Source: Candidatus Obscuribacter sp. (GTDB lineage Bacteria; Cyanobacteriota; Vampirovibrionia; Obscuribacterales; Obscuribacteraceae). Taken from it: 64,000 nt of DNA. The notes beneath the pieces are model-generated. The model was not told the DNA's origin. It worked only from the letters and a program-made list of their open reading frames with translations, and searched no databases. Each line of letters starts with the position of its first letter. The first letter of the stretch is position 1. Positions 8,884 to 16,273 of the stretch are shown here, piece after piece. Both the position numbers and the translations under genes were made by a program. The stretch lies in assembly GCA_016712465.1 (NCBI GenBank), contig JADJQZ010000001.1, positions 2,852,001 through 2,916,000 on the forward strand, given 5' to 3'.

Positions 8884-8889
8884 CTATAA
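8884..8889 (+). promoter_or_regulatory. -10 box (TATAAT) for the carboxylase cluster
   Basis: A perfect TATAAT lies 38 bases before the ATG at 8928. It sits downstream of an earlier in-frame ATG at 8856, which argues that translation starts at 8928. No good -35 is seen. Confidence 0.5.
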
Positions 8890-8927
8890 TTCGCGGCGTT
8901 AGTAATTTGCGAGTGTCCTTTTCATTC

Positions 8928-10463
8928 ATGAAATCCTATATTGACGTCCTTAGAGCTAAGAAGAGTGCCGGACGAGGCACTGCCGCACAAGCGGAGCAAC
9001 AACACAAGAAGGGACGTCTGACAGCCAGAGAGCGCTTAGATCTGCTCTTCGACAGCGGCACGTTTCAAGAAATTGATAGTCTTGTGCTTCCGCGCTACGA
9101 GCGTTACCTGGGTGGAAAATCTTCGCAGTTTGGAGACGGAGTCGTCACTGGCTTTGGGCTGATTGCCGGTCGCCATGCCTTCGCCGCCGCGCAAGACGCA
9201 TCGGTTATGGGTGGTTCCCTTGGCGAGATGCACGCTAATAAAATCGTGAAAGCAATGAAGATGGCTCTCTCCTTCGGCTGCCCCTTCATCGCTATGAATG
9301 ACTCCGGTGGTGCCAGAATTCAGGAAGGCGTGGATAGTCTTGGCGGTTACGCCCGCCTCTTTGACGCCAACTGCGAAGCCTCGGGCGTGATACCGCAGTT
9401 GTCGCTGATTATGGGACCTTGCGCTGGCGGCGCCGTTTACTCGCCGGCACTGACCGACTTCGTTTTTATGACCGCCAACGGCTACATGTTCATCACCGGT
9501 CCTGATGTAGTTAAGGCCGTGATGCAGGAAGAAGTAAGCCAGGAGCATTTGGGTGGTGGTCTGGTGCACAGTCAGGAAAGCGGTGTCAGCCATTTCCTGG
9601 CCAAGGACGATACCGAGTGCATCGAACAGGCAAGGGAACTGCTCAGCTACTTGCCTTCGAATAATCTCGATGATCCACCTTACGTCAAGCCCAACGATGA
9701 TCCCGACCGCCGCTGCCCGGAGCTGGAAGAGATAGTACCCACCGATCCCTCCAAGCCTTATGACGTTCGCACCGTCATTGCCAGTGTCTTTGATGACGGT
9801 AGATTCTTTGAAGTGCATGAAGAGTACGCCCAGAATATAGTTGTCGGTTTTGCCAGACTGAACGGGCACGTGGTGGGAGTGGTGGCAAACCAGCCCAAGG
9901 TGCTGGCAGGCACCATCGACATTAAAGCATCAGTTAAGGGGTGCCACTTCATTCGCATCTGCGATGCTTACAATATTCCGATTGTTACTCTGCAAGATGT
10001 GCCGGGCTTCCTACCGGGAACAAGCCAGGAATACGGCGGTATCATCCGTAATGGCGCCCGCATGATCTACGCCTATAGCGAAGCCACCGTTCCCAAGTTG
10101 ATGCTCATATTGCGCAAGAGTTACGGCGGCGCTTACTGCGTCATGAGCAGTAAGGGCTTGCGCGGCGATCTCATTTACGCGTGGCCCAGTGCCGAGCTTG
10201 CCGTGATGGGGGCCGCCGGTGCGGTGAATATTCTTTTCCGTAAAGAGATTGCCGAGGCTGCCGATCCGGTGGCTAAGCGCCGCGATCTGGAAGACGACTA
10301 CAAAGAGAAGTTCAGCAACAGTTATGTGGCGGCCTCTCGCGGTCTCATTGATGACGTAATCGAGCCGGCCGAATCGCGTCGGGTTCTTATTCGCGCCCTG
10401 GAATTGACCCTGCTCAAACGAGAGCGCCATACCAAGCGCAAACACGGCGTTTCACCAATGTGA
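8928..10463 (+). CDS. Acyl-CoA (acetyl/propionyl-CoA) carboxylase carboxyltransferase subunit
   Basis: 511 residues in the biotin-dependent carboxyltransferase (PccB-like) family, which moves the carboxyl group from carboxybiotin to an acyl-CoA. N-terminal KKGRLTARERLDLLFDSGTF is the family signature. The N-half oxyanion region is MNDSGGARIQEGVDSL with GPCAGGAVYSPALTDF. The C-half carries DVPGFLPGTSQEYGGIIRNG and the KSYGGAYCVMSSK loop. All look intact and full length. It heads a cluster with a degenerate biotin carboxylase homologue and an intact biotin carrier gene. Acetyl- versus propionyl-CoA specificity cannot be read by eye. Confidence 0.9.
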   Translation: MKSYIDVLRAKKSAGRGTAAQAEQQHKKGRLTARERLDLLFDSGTFQEIDSLVLPRYERYLGGKSSQFGDGVVTGFGLIAGRHAFAAAQDASVMGGSLGEMHANKIVKAMKMALSFGCPFIAMNDSGGARIQEGVDSLGGYARLFDANCEASGVIPQLSLIMGPCAGGAVYSPALTDFVFMTANGYMFITGPDVVKAVMQEEVSQEHLGGGLVHSQESGVSHFLAKDDTECIEQARELLSYLPSNNLDDPPYVKPNDDPDRRCPELEEIVPTDPSKPYDVRTVIASVFDDGRFFEVHEEYAQNIVVGFARLNGHVVGVVANQPKVLAGTIDIKASVKGCHFIRICDAYNIPIVTLQDVPGFLPGTSQEYGGIIRNGARMIYAYSEATVPKLMLILRKSYGGAYCVMSSKGLRGDLIYAWPSAELAVMGAAGAVNILFRKEIAEAADPVAKRRDLEDDYKEKFSNSYVAASRGLIDDVIEPAESRRVLIRALELTLLKRERHTKRKHGVSPM

Positions 10464-10518
10464 GGGCGCCTGGCGCTTCACGACAGTAGGACAGCCTTCA
10501 GCATAATTTGGCAGGGAA

Positions 10519-11992
10519 ATGATCAAGAGACTAATAATAGTAAACCGGGGCGAAATTGCAGTCAGGATCATTCGCACCTGTAGAGACCTGGGGATTACAT
10601 CTATAGCCGTGTACGACGAGTCTGATGTGGGTTCCCTGCACGTGTTGCTGGCAGACGAGTCAGTCAAGCTGGATTCACCCAAGACCTTCACCGACCCCAA
10701 GCAACTGCTGGAACTGGGCCAGGCTGAGAAAGGCAGACGCCATTCACCCCGGTTACAGTTTTCTTTCTGAAAGTGCCGAATTCGCCAGGGACTGCACTGC
10801 CGCCGGGATTCTCTTTATAGGTCCTTCAGCGGAAGCTCTCAGTATCTGTGCTTCCCGCATTGATATTTTGAACAAAGCTCAGGAAGCGAACCTGATGGTG
10901 CCTGAACACACAGTCAGCCCCCTGGACCCTTCCGATACCGACCGCATCTGCAAAGAAGCCGAGAAACTCGGCTATCCGGTGGCGGTTAAGCCATTTCGCG
11001 CTTCCAGCGGCAAAGCCAGCCCGGTTGCTTATGACGGCGATGAATTAAGGCGCGCTATCTTAACTGTGGCTAGAGAGGCGGAAGTGACTCTACAAGACCA
11101 GAGGGTCTATCTAGAGAAAGCCGTTCAGCCCGGCAGGCGTATTCAGGTGCCGTTTCTGGCTGATAATTTCGGCAATGTCTTGCCGCTTGGTTTAATTGAT
11201 GTCTCAATCAGCCGCCATTTCAACCGCATCATGAGTGAGACTCCGCCACCGGGAATTTCTCCGGAGCAAGAGCAGAAACTCACCGCTGCCGCCGTCAATT
11301 TTGTGCGCAAGGCAAAGCTCAACAATCTTGGCACCATAGAATTCTGGTTGGATCAGAGCGGCCAGTTTTATCTGACCAAACTATTGCCCAGCATTCAAAT
11401 AGAGCATTCCGCCACTGAACTGGTCTTGGATCTCGATGTAGTGGCCGAGCAAATTAAACTTGCCTGCGGAGAGAAACTGAGCGAGCCCGTCCCCCAGCAC
11501 CGAGGCGTAGCAATTCAAATGCGCGTCTACGCAGAAGATTTGCTTCGCCAGAGCCTGCCCAGCCCCGGAACATTACGCCGCTTCCGCCTGCCGGGCGGCC
11601 CCAATGTGAGGGTAGATGCCTATGCTTACGGCGGTTGCAGAATTCCCATTCACTTTGATCCGCTCCTGGCAGCCATCTCAGTCTGGGCGCCCGACCGCAA
11701 GACCGGTTTGAACCGCCTTAGCAGAGCTTTGCGAGATGCTGCCATTACAGGAGTAGAAACCAACCTGGGCAACTTGCAGGCAGTGGTGTGCTCGCAAGAG
11801 GTGGTAAGCGGTGAGTACAACAGCGACACCGGCAAGCGGCTGGCGCAGGCAATATCAGTTTCCGACGTTGCTAGTGACGACCTGGCAGCTCTGGTGGGGG
11901 CAGCCTTCTATATGCGCAGGCGCTCCCACGCCGTCGCTAAACCGGCGCGTCTTTCGGGCGGATGGTACGAAGCCAGTCGTGCTATCGACTAA
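10519..11992 (+). pseudogene. Biotin carboxylase homologue, frameshifted and lacking catalytic residues
   Basis: The first frame (from ATG 10519) matches the AccC N-terminus, IIVNRGEIAVRIIRTCRDLG, up to about 10734. The protein then continues in another frame with ADAIHPGYSFLSE. Restoring two bases in the GGCA at about 10730 (making GGCGCA) would give the canonical GADAIHPGY, so a 2-bp deletion is likely. Apart from the shift, residues needed in E. coli AccC are changed: the glycine loop is RASSGKA, the HVEIQ strand is RIQVP, Lys238 is Arg, and the EMNTR segment is KLLPS (Glu288, Asn290, Arg292 lost). Glu296 and Arg338 equivalents remain. The rest of the fold, to about 490 residues, is well preserved. 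It is a dead or repurposed biotin carboxylase, flanked by intact carboxyltransferase and carrier genes. Confidence 0.8.
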
Positions 11993-12006
11993 AGCGGAGA
12001 ATAGTA

Positions 12007-12510
12007 ATGAGTGAATTAGCAGTTATCATCGACGGCAAGAAGTACCAGGTAGAGATTAAGTCTCCACCGCAGGCCGGCACATCCGCCTTTGAAGTTGTGG
12101 TCAACGGCGAAAAGAAATTGATTGAAGTGCCGGGCTGGGATCAAAACATAGTCGAATGGCACTGGTTTGAAATCGAAGGACGCTCTTACGAAGTAGACAT
12201 CGATCAGGAATTGAACTGGGTGAAAAGCCCGAACGGTCTCCATCGAATCGAGGTGCAAGATATCCGCGCCGGTAAGCAGGCACGTCCGGCCAGTCGCGAC
12301 AATAGAGTCAAGGCACCGATTCCGGGATTAATCACGGCCGTGTTCGTGGAAGCCGGGCAGAAAGTTGAAGCCGGTCAGCCGCTTCTTATTCTGGAAGCCA
12401 TGAAAATGGAAAATGAGATCAACGCACCGGTGACCGGTGTGGTATCAAAATTGAATGCCCATGTGGGCAAGTCTGCGCTATTGAATGAAGTACTGGCTGA
12501 AATTGAATAG
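12007..12510 (+). CDS. Biotin carboxyl carrier protein (acyl-CoA carboxylase)
   Basis: 167 residues from the ATG at 12007, with GGAG seven bases upstream. The C-terminal 70 residues are a biotinyl/lipoyl attachment domain: APIPGLITAVFVEAGQKVEA, then the biotinylation site EAMKM with its Lys, then APVTGVV. The N-terminal 95 residues resemble the linker domain seen in propionyl-CoA carboxylase alpha chains rather than AccB. So the alpha-chain functions are split here over two genes, of which the upstream one is degenerate. The carrier itself looks functional. Confidence 0.87.
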   Translation: MSELAVIIDGKKYQVEIKSPPQAGTSAFEVVVNGEKKLIEVPGWDQNIVEWHWFEIEGRSYEVDIDQELNWVKSPNGLHRIEVQDIRAGKQARPASRDNRVKAPIPGLITAVFVEAGQKVEAGQPLLILEAMKMENEINAPVTGVVSKLNAHVGKSALLNEVLAEIE

Positions 12511-12517
12511 GTAATAG

Positions 12518-13903
12518 ATGCAAAGTACTAAGAAGCTGGCTCCTGTTATTGCTCCTCTAGCCTTCTGCCTGTTGCTTTTGAGCGGCTGCCGCAACACAGA
12601 AAGATTGAGCTGGTCTCCCGATGGTAGTAAGGGCGCCGTTGATGCCAGCGATGGACTGAGAATTACAGACGCCGACGGCAAGCTCAGTGCGCCCCTTCTC
12701 GACAGGGTCGAACTATCCGGTTGGTTGCCGGATTCGCATAGCCTTTGTGTTGTCACCACTTCTGATGTAAAGAAGTGGTCGGATCTATTAAAGCTTTTGC
12801 CGGCAGACGAAACTAAGTCCGCAGGTGCAGCGGCCGAATTGATCTGGAGATCCAAGAACCCTTCTCAAACTCTCCGCAAGGAAGGTGCCAAAACGGGATT
12901 ACTTGTGCTCGCCTACTTGCGTGAGAAATACGGCGGCACGCTCCTGGCCCAGAGAATGCACGCTAAACTGAAAGACATTCCCCAGGCAGTGCCCGTGCAT
13001 AGCTTGAAAGTAGTTGATATAAACGGCACCGTTAAAGAATCTCCGAGTTTCTATACCACTGCCTATGGAGCTGACCATTTGCGAGTTTCGCCTAATGGTA
13101 ATGCCGCCGTCTTATGTGTATCAAAAGATGTCGGCTATGTTATCCAACTGGTGCGATTGAAGGGCACAGGACCAAACGGCGGTAAAAATATCGAGACTCT
13201 CAAAGAAGAGGTTTTTGGTGTGCCGGAATGGTCCAGGGACGGTAAGTCACTGTTCTATTTCACTTGCCCGTTATTGTCCGAAAAGGGTAAAGGCGAATAC
13301 TGCAGCGACAAGCAACCTGTAATAGCCTGGCTGAAGAAGGTTGATGTGACTGGTCAAAACGGCTATCTCCTGCCGAATGTGTCAAAGATAGAACCAACAA
13401 TTTTAGCCCATGTGATTTCCGCAGGCTCAAGCCATATACAGTCCCTTGCCGACGGCAGTATCGTATTCAGTGGCAGAAAGCAGACCTATCCTTTGCTGGT
13501 GTCCGATGCTACGGAAGCCTATATATTTAAAATGAATAGTGCGCTGACCAAGATTGAGGAACTGGTGCCGTCAAGTAAGATACCCGAAGGTGTATTTGAT
13601 AAGTTTCAAGCCAATAGTGACGGCACAAGATTTGCCTTCTATGACGACCGAGGCAAAGTTGTCTCTTATGATGTTGCCGCCGGCTCCGGTAAAGTGCTGG
13701 CGCAGAAAGCTGAAGAAAGTGAGCTAAAAGTTGAGCCTAATTGGCGCAACTCAGACGAGCTTTCCTATTCGCTCATAAGAAATGGCGCAAGCCAAAGAAT
13801 TTACGATGTTGTACTGGCTGATATGCGAAAGCCTGGTGCAACGACTACTTTAAGCAAAGATTGGCCGGCGAAGGCAATCGAGTTTCTCTTACCAGGCAAG
13901 TGA
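12518..13903 (+). CDS. Lipoprotein with WD40-like (PD40/TolB) beta-propeller repeats
   Basis: 461 residues. The signal peptide ends with lipobox LLSGC, acylated Cys at 24. Propeller-like repeats follow: ERLSWSPDGSKGAV right after the signal, DHLRVSPNGNAAVL, PEWSRDGKSLFYF, FDKFQANSDGTRFAFYDD and VEPNWRNSDELSYS. The pattern resembles TolB-type propellers, which usually bind other proteins in the periplasm. It starts 7 bp after the carrier gene, so it may be read from the same transcript, although a link to acyl-CoA carboxylation is not evident. Confidence 0.72.
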   Translation: MQSTKKLAPVIAPLAFCLLLLSGCRNTERLSWSPDGSKGAVDASDGLRITDADGKLSAPLLDRVELSGWLPDSHSLCVVTTSDVKKWSDLLKLLPADETKSAGAAAELIWRSKNPSQTLRKEGAKTGLLVLAYLREKYGGTLLAQRMHAKLKDIPQAVPVHSLKVVDINGTVKESPSFYTTAYGADHLRVSPNGNAAVLCVSKDVGYVIQLVRLKGTGPNGGKNIETLKEEVFGVPEWSRDGKSLFYFTCPLLSEKGKGEYCSDKQPVIAWLKKVDVTGQNGYLLPNVSKIEPTILAHVISAGSSHIQSLADGSIVFSGRKQTYPLLVSDATEAYIFKMNSALTKIEELVPSSKIPEGVFDKFQANSDGTRFAFYDDRGKVVSYDVAAGSGKVLAQKAEESELKVEPNWRNSDELSYSLIRNGASQRIYDVVLADMRKPGATTTLSKDWPAKAIEFLLPGK

Positions 13904-13981
13904 TTGGCTTTTGAAAGACGGCAAGCTCTCTTTGTCAGCCGAAAAGACAACTTGTATAAGGTTGGCTGACTGCCGACCAAT

Positions 13982-13987
13982 TATAAT
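13982..13987 (+). promoter_or_regulatory. -10 box (TATAAT) before the FKBP gene
   Basis: A perfect TATAAT 33 bases upstream of the TTG start at 14021. A TTGGCT at 13962-13967 is only 14 bases away, so the -35 is doubtful. Confidence 0.45.
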
Positions 13988-14020
13988 GGCGCTGTATTCT
14001 CCCTCGTCGAGTTAAGTGCT

Positions 14021-14503
14021 TTGAAAAAACTGCATTTTATTTTAGCGGTGCTTGCTGTTTTCACCCTTGTAACAGCAGATTCTTGTGCCCTAGCCTGGCC
14101 CTTCAAGCAGGCAAAAAAGAATTCCATTCCTCAGGTTTATCCCATAGGCCCTGACGCCGATGGGTTTTACACCACCAGAAGCGGTTTGAAATTCAAAGAC
14201 TTGAAACAGGGCGATGGCGCTCGTCCGCAAACGGGGAAGACTGTTGTTGTTAATTACACCGGTTGGCTTACTAACGGGCAAAAGTTCGATAGTTCGCTAG
14301 ATCGCGGGGAGCCGTTTACTTTTGCGATTGGTAAGGGCAACGTCATTAAGGGCTGGGACGAAGGTGTGAAGAGTATGCACATCGGTGGGAAGCGGCGATT
14401 GGTGATTGCGCCCCAGCTAGGCTACGGGGCAAGTGGCGCCGGCGAGGCAATTCCTCCCAATGCAACCCTTGTCTTTGAAGTTGAGTTGCTTGGTATCAAG
14501 TAA
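14021..14503 (+). CDS. FKBP-type peptidyl-prolyl cis-trans isomerase, exported
   Basis: 160 residues from a TTG. Residues 1-25 form a signal peptide (hydrophobic FILAVLAVFTLVTA). Residues 55-160 are a full FKBP domain: VVVNYTGWLTNGQKFDSS, GEPFTFAIGKGNVIKGWDEG, GGKRRLVIAPQLGYG and PPNATLVFEVELLGI. It would catalyse prolyl isomerisation of periplasmic or outer-membrane proteins. It is the last chromosomal gene before the left repeat of the tRNA-Thr island, ending 14 bp before it. Confidence 0.93.
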   Translation: MKKLHFILAVLAVFTLVTADSCALAWPFKQAKKNSIPQVYPIGPDADGFYTTRSGLKFKDLKQGDGARPQTGKTVVVNYTGWLTNGQKFDSSLDRGEPFTFAIGKGNVIKGWDEGVKSMHIGGKRRLVIAPQLGYGASGAGEAIPPNATLVFEVELLGIK

Positions 14504-14517
14504 ACGGTATCAATTTA

Positions 14518-14538
14518 AAAAACTTGGCCGATGACGGG
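14518..14538. repeat. attL-like direct repeat of the tRNA-Thr 3' end
   Basis: AAAAACTT, one variable base, then GCCGATGACGGG. The same 21 bp occurs at 28231-28251 with a single mismatch at the variable base, which is the tRNA discriminator position. The last 12 bases correspond to the 3' end of tRNA-Thr(CGU) read on the opposite strand. Confidence 0.7.
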
Positions 14539-14557
14539 AGGATTCTAAGGGGGGCTT

Positions 14558-14647
14558 ATGCTGCTCGCGCTTCAAAAGACCACGCTGGATCTGTCCGTCA
14601 TCCAGGACCATCGGATACTCTTGCGGCTCTTAGCAATAGGAAAATAG
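14558..14647 (+). CDS. Possible 29-residue peptide at the left island edge
   Basis: ATG preceded by AAGGGGGG, one of the strongest Shine-Dalgarno sequences in the window, opens a 29-codon frame (starts MLLALQKTTLDLS). It ends well before parE. It could be a leader peptide, the stump of a lost gene, or chance. Downstream, ACTGGC / GCCGGT can form a hairpin in the untranslated stretch before parE. Confidence 0.22.
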   Translation: MLLALQKTTLDLSVIQDHRILLRLLAIGK

Positions 14648-14710
14648 GCGAAAGTCCTGACTGAAGGAGCAACTGGCCAGGGAGCCGGTCCGACGCCGCC
14701 GAGATGGGAT

Positions 14711-14723
14711 TAGTTTCAAACTA
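14711..14723 (+). promoter_or_regulatory. Palindrome over the parE ribosome-binding region
   Basis: TAGTTT-C-AAACTA is a perfect 6-1-6 inverted repeat ending 10 bases before the parE ATG and touching its AGGA site. It could be an operator or a translation-blocking hairpin. Confidence 0.4.
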
Positions 14724-14733
14724 GGACAGACAG

Positions 14734-15060
14734 ATGTCACAAAGAGAAGAAAAGAAAAAGCTAGCCCTGGAATACTCTCCAAATGCTGAGAGAAACCTGG
14801 TAGAGATAGAGAACTACATAACCGACAAGGCGGACGCGAAGACAGCTGACGGAGTGGTGGACAAGGTCCTAGACCGCTGCGATCAGTTGACTGACATGCC
14901 CAGATCGGGCAAAGTCCGGGACGAAATCGCAGACGGGGTGCGGTCCGTAACCTCGGGCAATTTCGTAATTTACTATCGCATCAGAAGTGATAAAGTCGAA
15001 ATTCTTAGGGTATGGCACGGCTCCAGAGACATAGCAGCCTTAAGAACTGAATTATCGTAG
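14734..15060 (+). CDS. parE: ParE/RelE-family toxin
   Basis: 108 residues. The C-terminal 90 residues fit the ParE-like toxin family: LEYSPNAERNLVEIENYI at the start, then RCDQLTDMPRSGKVRDEI, VRSVTSGNFVIYYRI, and the final strand VEILRVWHGSRDI, whose Arg and His positions are typical of the fold. ParE toxins poison DNA gyrase. The start ATG has AGGA seven bases upstream. The matching antitoxin-like gene lies downstream on the opposite strand, so the usual antitoxin-toxin operon is absent; 52 bp separate the two stop codons. Confidence 0.8.
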   Translation: MSQREEKKKLALEYSPNAERNLVEIENYITDKADAKTADGVVDKVLDRCDQLTDMPRSGKVRDEIADGVRSVTSGNFVIYYRIRSDKVEILRVWHGSRDIAALRTELS

Positions 15061-15112
15061 AAAGAAAACAAAGGCAAGAACGCGCGCAACTGAGGGGCCA
15101 CCAGCTGCTCTA

Positions 15113-15373
15113 TTACCGCCTTTTTGCCCTTCTTTGCTGGACACGTTCGCGCACAGTCGCCGCTGGAATACCTTGCCCGGCATCAAGCTGGGCAATACTG
15201 CCTTGAATTTCCCGTCTCAACTCTTCCAGCTGTAGCTGCTCAAGCTCGTCTTGACGTTTGAGCAGACGCAAGCTCTCTCTTATGACTTCACTGGCAGAAG
15301 TATATAGTCCGGTTTCGACCTTGTCTTTGACAAAATCTTCCAATTCAGGCGTTAGCGATACATTCATCGTCAT
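15113..15373 (-). CDS. parD: ParD-family antitoxin
   Basis: 86 residues. Residues 3-45 are a ribbon-helix-helix ParD/CopG domain: MNVSLTPELEDFVKDKV, then the TSASEVIRESLRLL signature. The Gln/Arg-rich tail would neutralise a toxin. AGGAGG lies ten bases before the ATG at 15373. A consensus-quality promoter lies upstream with an inverted repeat over the -35, typical of an autoregulated antitoxin. It converges on parE rather than preceding it, so the two genes would be controlled separately; whether they are cognate is not shown. Confidence 0.82.
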   Translation of the reverse strand: MTMNVSLTPELEDFVKDKVETGLYTSASEVIRESLRLLKRQDELEQLQLEELRREIQGSIAQLDAGQGIPAATVRERVQQRRAKRR

Positions 15374-15402
15374 AGAAATGCTTCCTCCTGGCTAACCAAC
15401 TC

Positions 15403-15440
15403 ATTCTAGAGCGTATGGCAAATATTGTCAACCTTTGCCA
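15403..15440 (-). promoter_or_regulatory. parD promoter with overlapping operator
   Basis: On the minus strand TTGACA (15426-15431) and TAGAAT (15403-15408) are spaced by exactly 17 bp. The inverted repeat TGGCAAA (15416-15422) / TTTGCCA (15434-15440) brackets the -35, a natural site for ParD autorepression. Confidence 0.7.
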
Positions 15441-15537
15441 CTGTCTTGTAAGCCTGACTGGTTGCCTATCTACGGACTCAGCCGTGGCACAAGTAGCCTT
15501 GCAGAGCCTCGGAACACAGTTTATGCAGCTATTTCCT

Positions 15538-15957
15538 TCACTGGATTTCCAGGAATTCGCTTAAATGGCGCTTCGCGCTCGCTCGCACCTTGCGAGTGTC
15601 CTGGCTGCCAAATTCCTTTAGGTATGGAAGGTGGGTTTCGAAGGCTGTCATGCTCTCCAGCCACATCTTACGCGCAGCACCAGCGTAGAAGTCGGTTATT
15701 TGGACACCGCGAAGGTTCGGCCGGAGCCTAGCTCAAAGCTCACTTTTCGGAAGGTTCCTGTTCGTTTGCGAATCAGGCTCCGTACAAATGGGTTCCAGCT
15801 CCGTACAAATGGGTTCAAACTCCGTACGAATGGGCTTGAACTCCGTACAATCGGAGCGTTTGAAGACCGAAGGTGAGCTGTCTTTCACGAAGATTCCATT
15901 AGCAGAGCAAATGAGGACAAAGTCAAAGTTTTCTAAACATGCAGCTAAGTCCGCCAT
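15538..15957 (-). pseudogene. Broken ORF with heptad-type repeats and an in-frame TGA
   Basis: One minus-strand frame runs from the ATG at 15957 to 15538 with a TGA at 15733-15735 in the middle. The first half encodes the tandem 7-residue units that come from the 21-bp DNA repeats (for example CTEFKPI, RTEFEPI, CTELEPI). The second half (TDFYAGAARKMWLESMTAFE, then SAKRHLSEFLEI) looks like true protein. No family recognised. Also between 15441 and 15540 nothing further is visible. Probably a decayed gene. Confidence 0.3.
15778..15854. repeat. 21-bp tandem repeat, about 3.7 copies
   Basis: Units begin CTCCGTAC at 15778, 15799, 15820 and 15841, an exact 21-bp period, with consensus CTCCGTACAAATGGGTTC. 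The last copy is partial. A multiple of three, so both strands stay open through it. Not a CRISPR: there are no spacers. Confidence 0.85.
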
Positions 15958-15964
15958 ATTGTAA

Positions 15965-16134
15965 GTGTGCCGGGAAGGTTTCGTGACACTGAAAGACCTG
16001 GCGGAGAAGGTGGGACGGAAACCTGAGACGCTCAGAATTCAATATTTGAATGAAATGGTCAAATCGGGCGATCTTGTTTATAAATTCCCAGAAAGCCCAA
16101 ACCACTCGGGCAGGCCTATAAGGCTGCCAGTTAA
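15965..16134 (+). pseudogene. Remnant winged-helix C-terminus (Fic / AlbA_2-ATPase type)
   Basis: The translation VTLKDLAEKVGRKPETLR...YLNEMVKSGDL...KFPESPNHSG matches the DeoR-like winged helix that closes many Fic proteins and RecG-like divergent-AAA ATP-binding proteins. Inserting one C in GGCAGG at about 16112 (making GGCCAGG) restores the usual QAYKA ending and a stop at 16134. A stop lies directly upstream of the GTG, so only about 56 codons of the parent gene survive. Confidence 0.45.
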
Positions 16135-16273
16135 CTGGCTTTGTTGCCTTATGGGTCTTCTTCGTGCTTGGCGCCTCTGGTTAATGAGGATTGCCTCTTA
16201 TTTACTAGCACGCTCGGGTATCGGATAATGGTTGTCTTCTAAAGGCGTTCCCCTTTGCACCCTGGTGATTTGA

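Noticed and set aside
8856..8927. Earlier ATG for the carboxyltransferase
   Set aside because: The TATAAT at 8884-8889 lies downstream of it, and the extra 24 residues have no family support.
9036..9869. 277-codon frame antisense to the carboxyltransferase gene
   Set aside because: Fully inside a conserved gene, no start signals and no recognisable domain.
10519..11992. Programmed frameshift making a full biotin carboxylase
   Set aside because: No typical slippery site, and the loss of catalytic residues argues against selection for a working enzyme.
15778..15854. Possible CRISPR array
   Set aside because: Units are contiguous 21-mers without spacers, and no cas genes are present.
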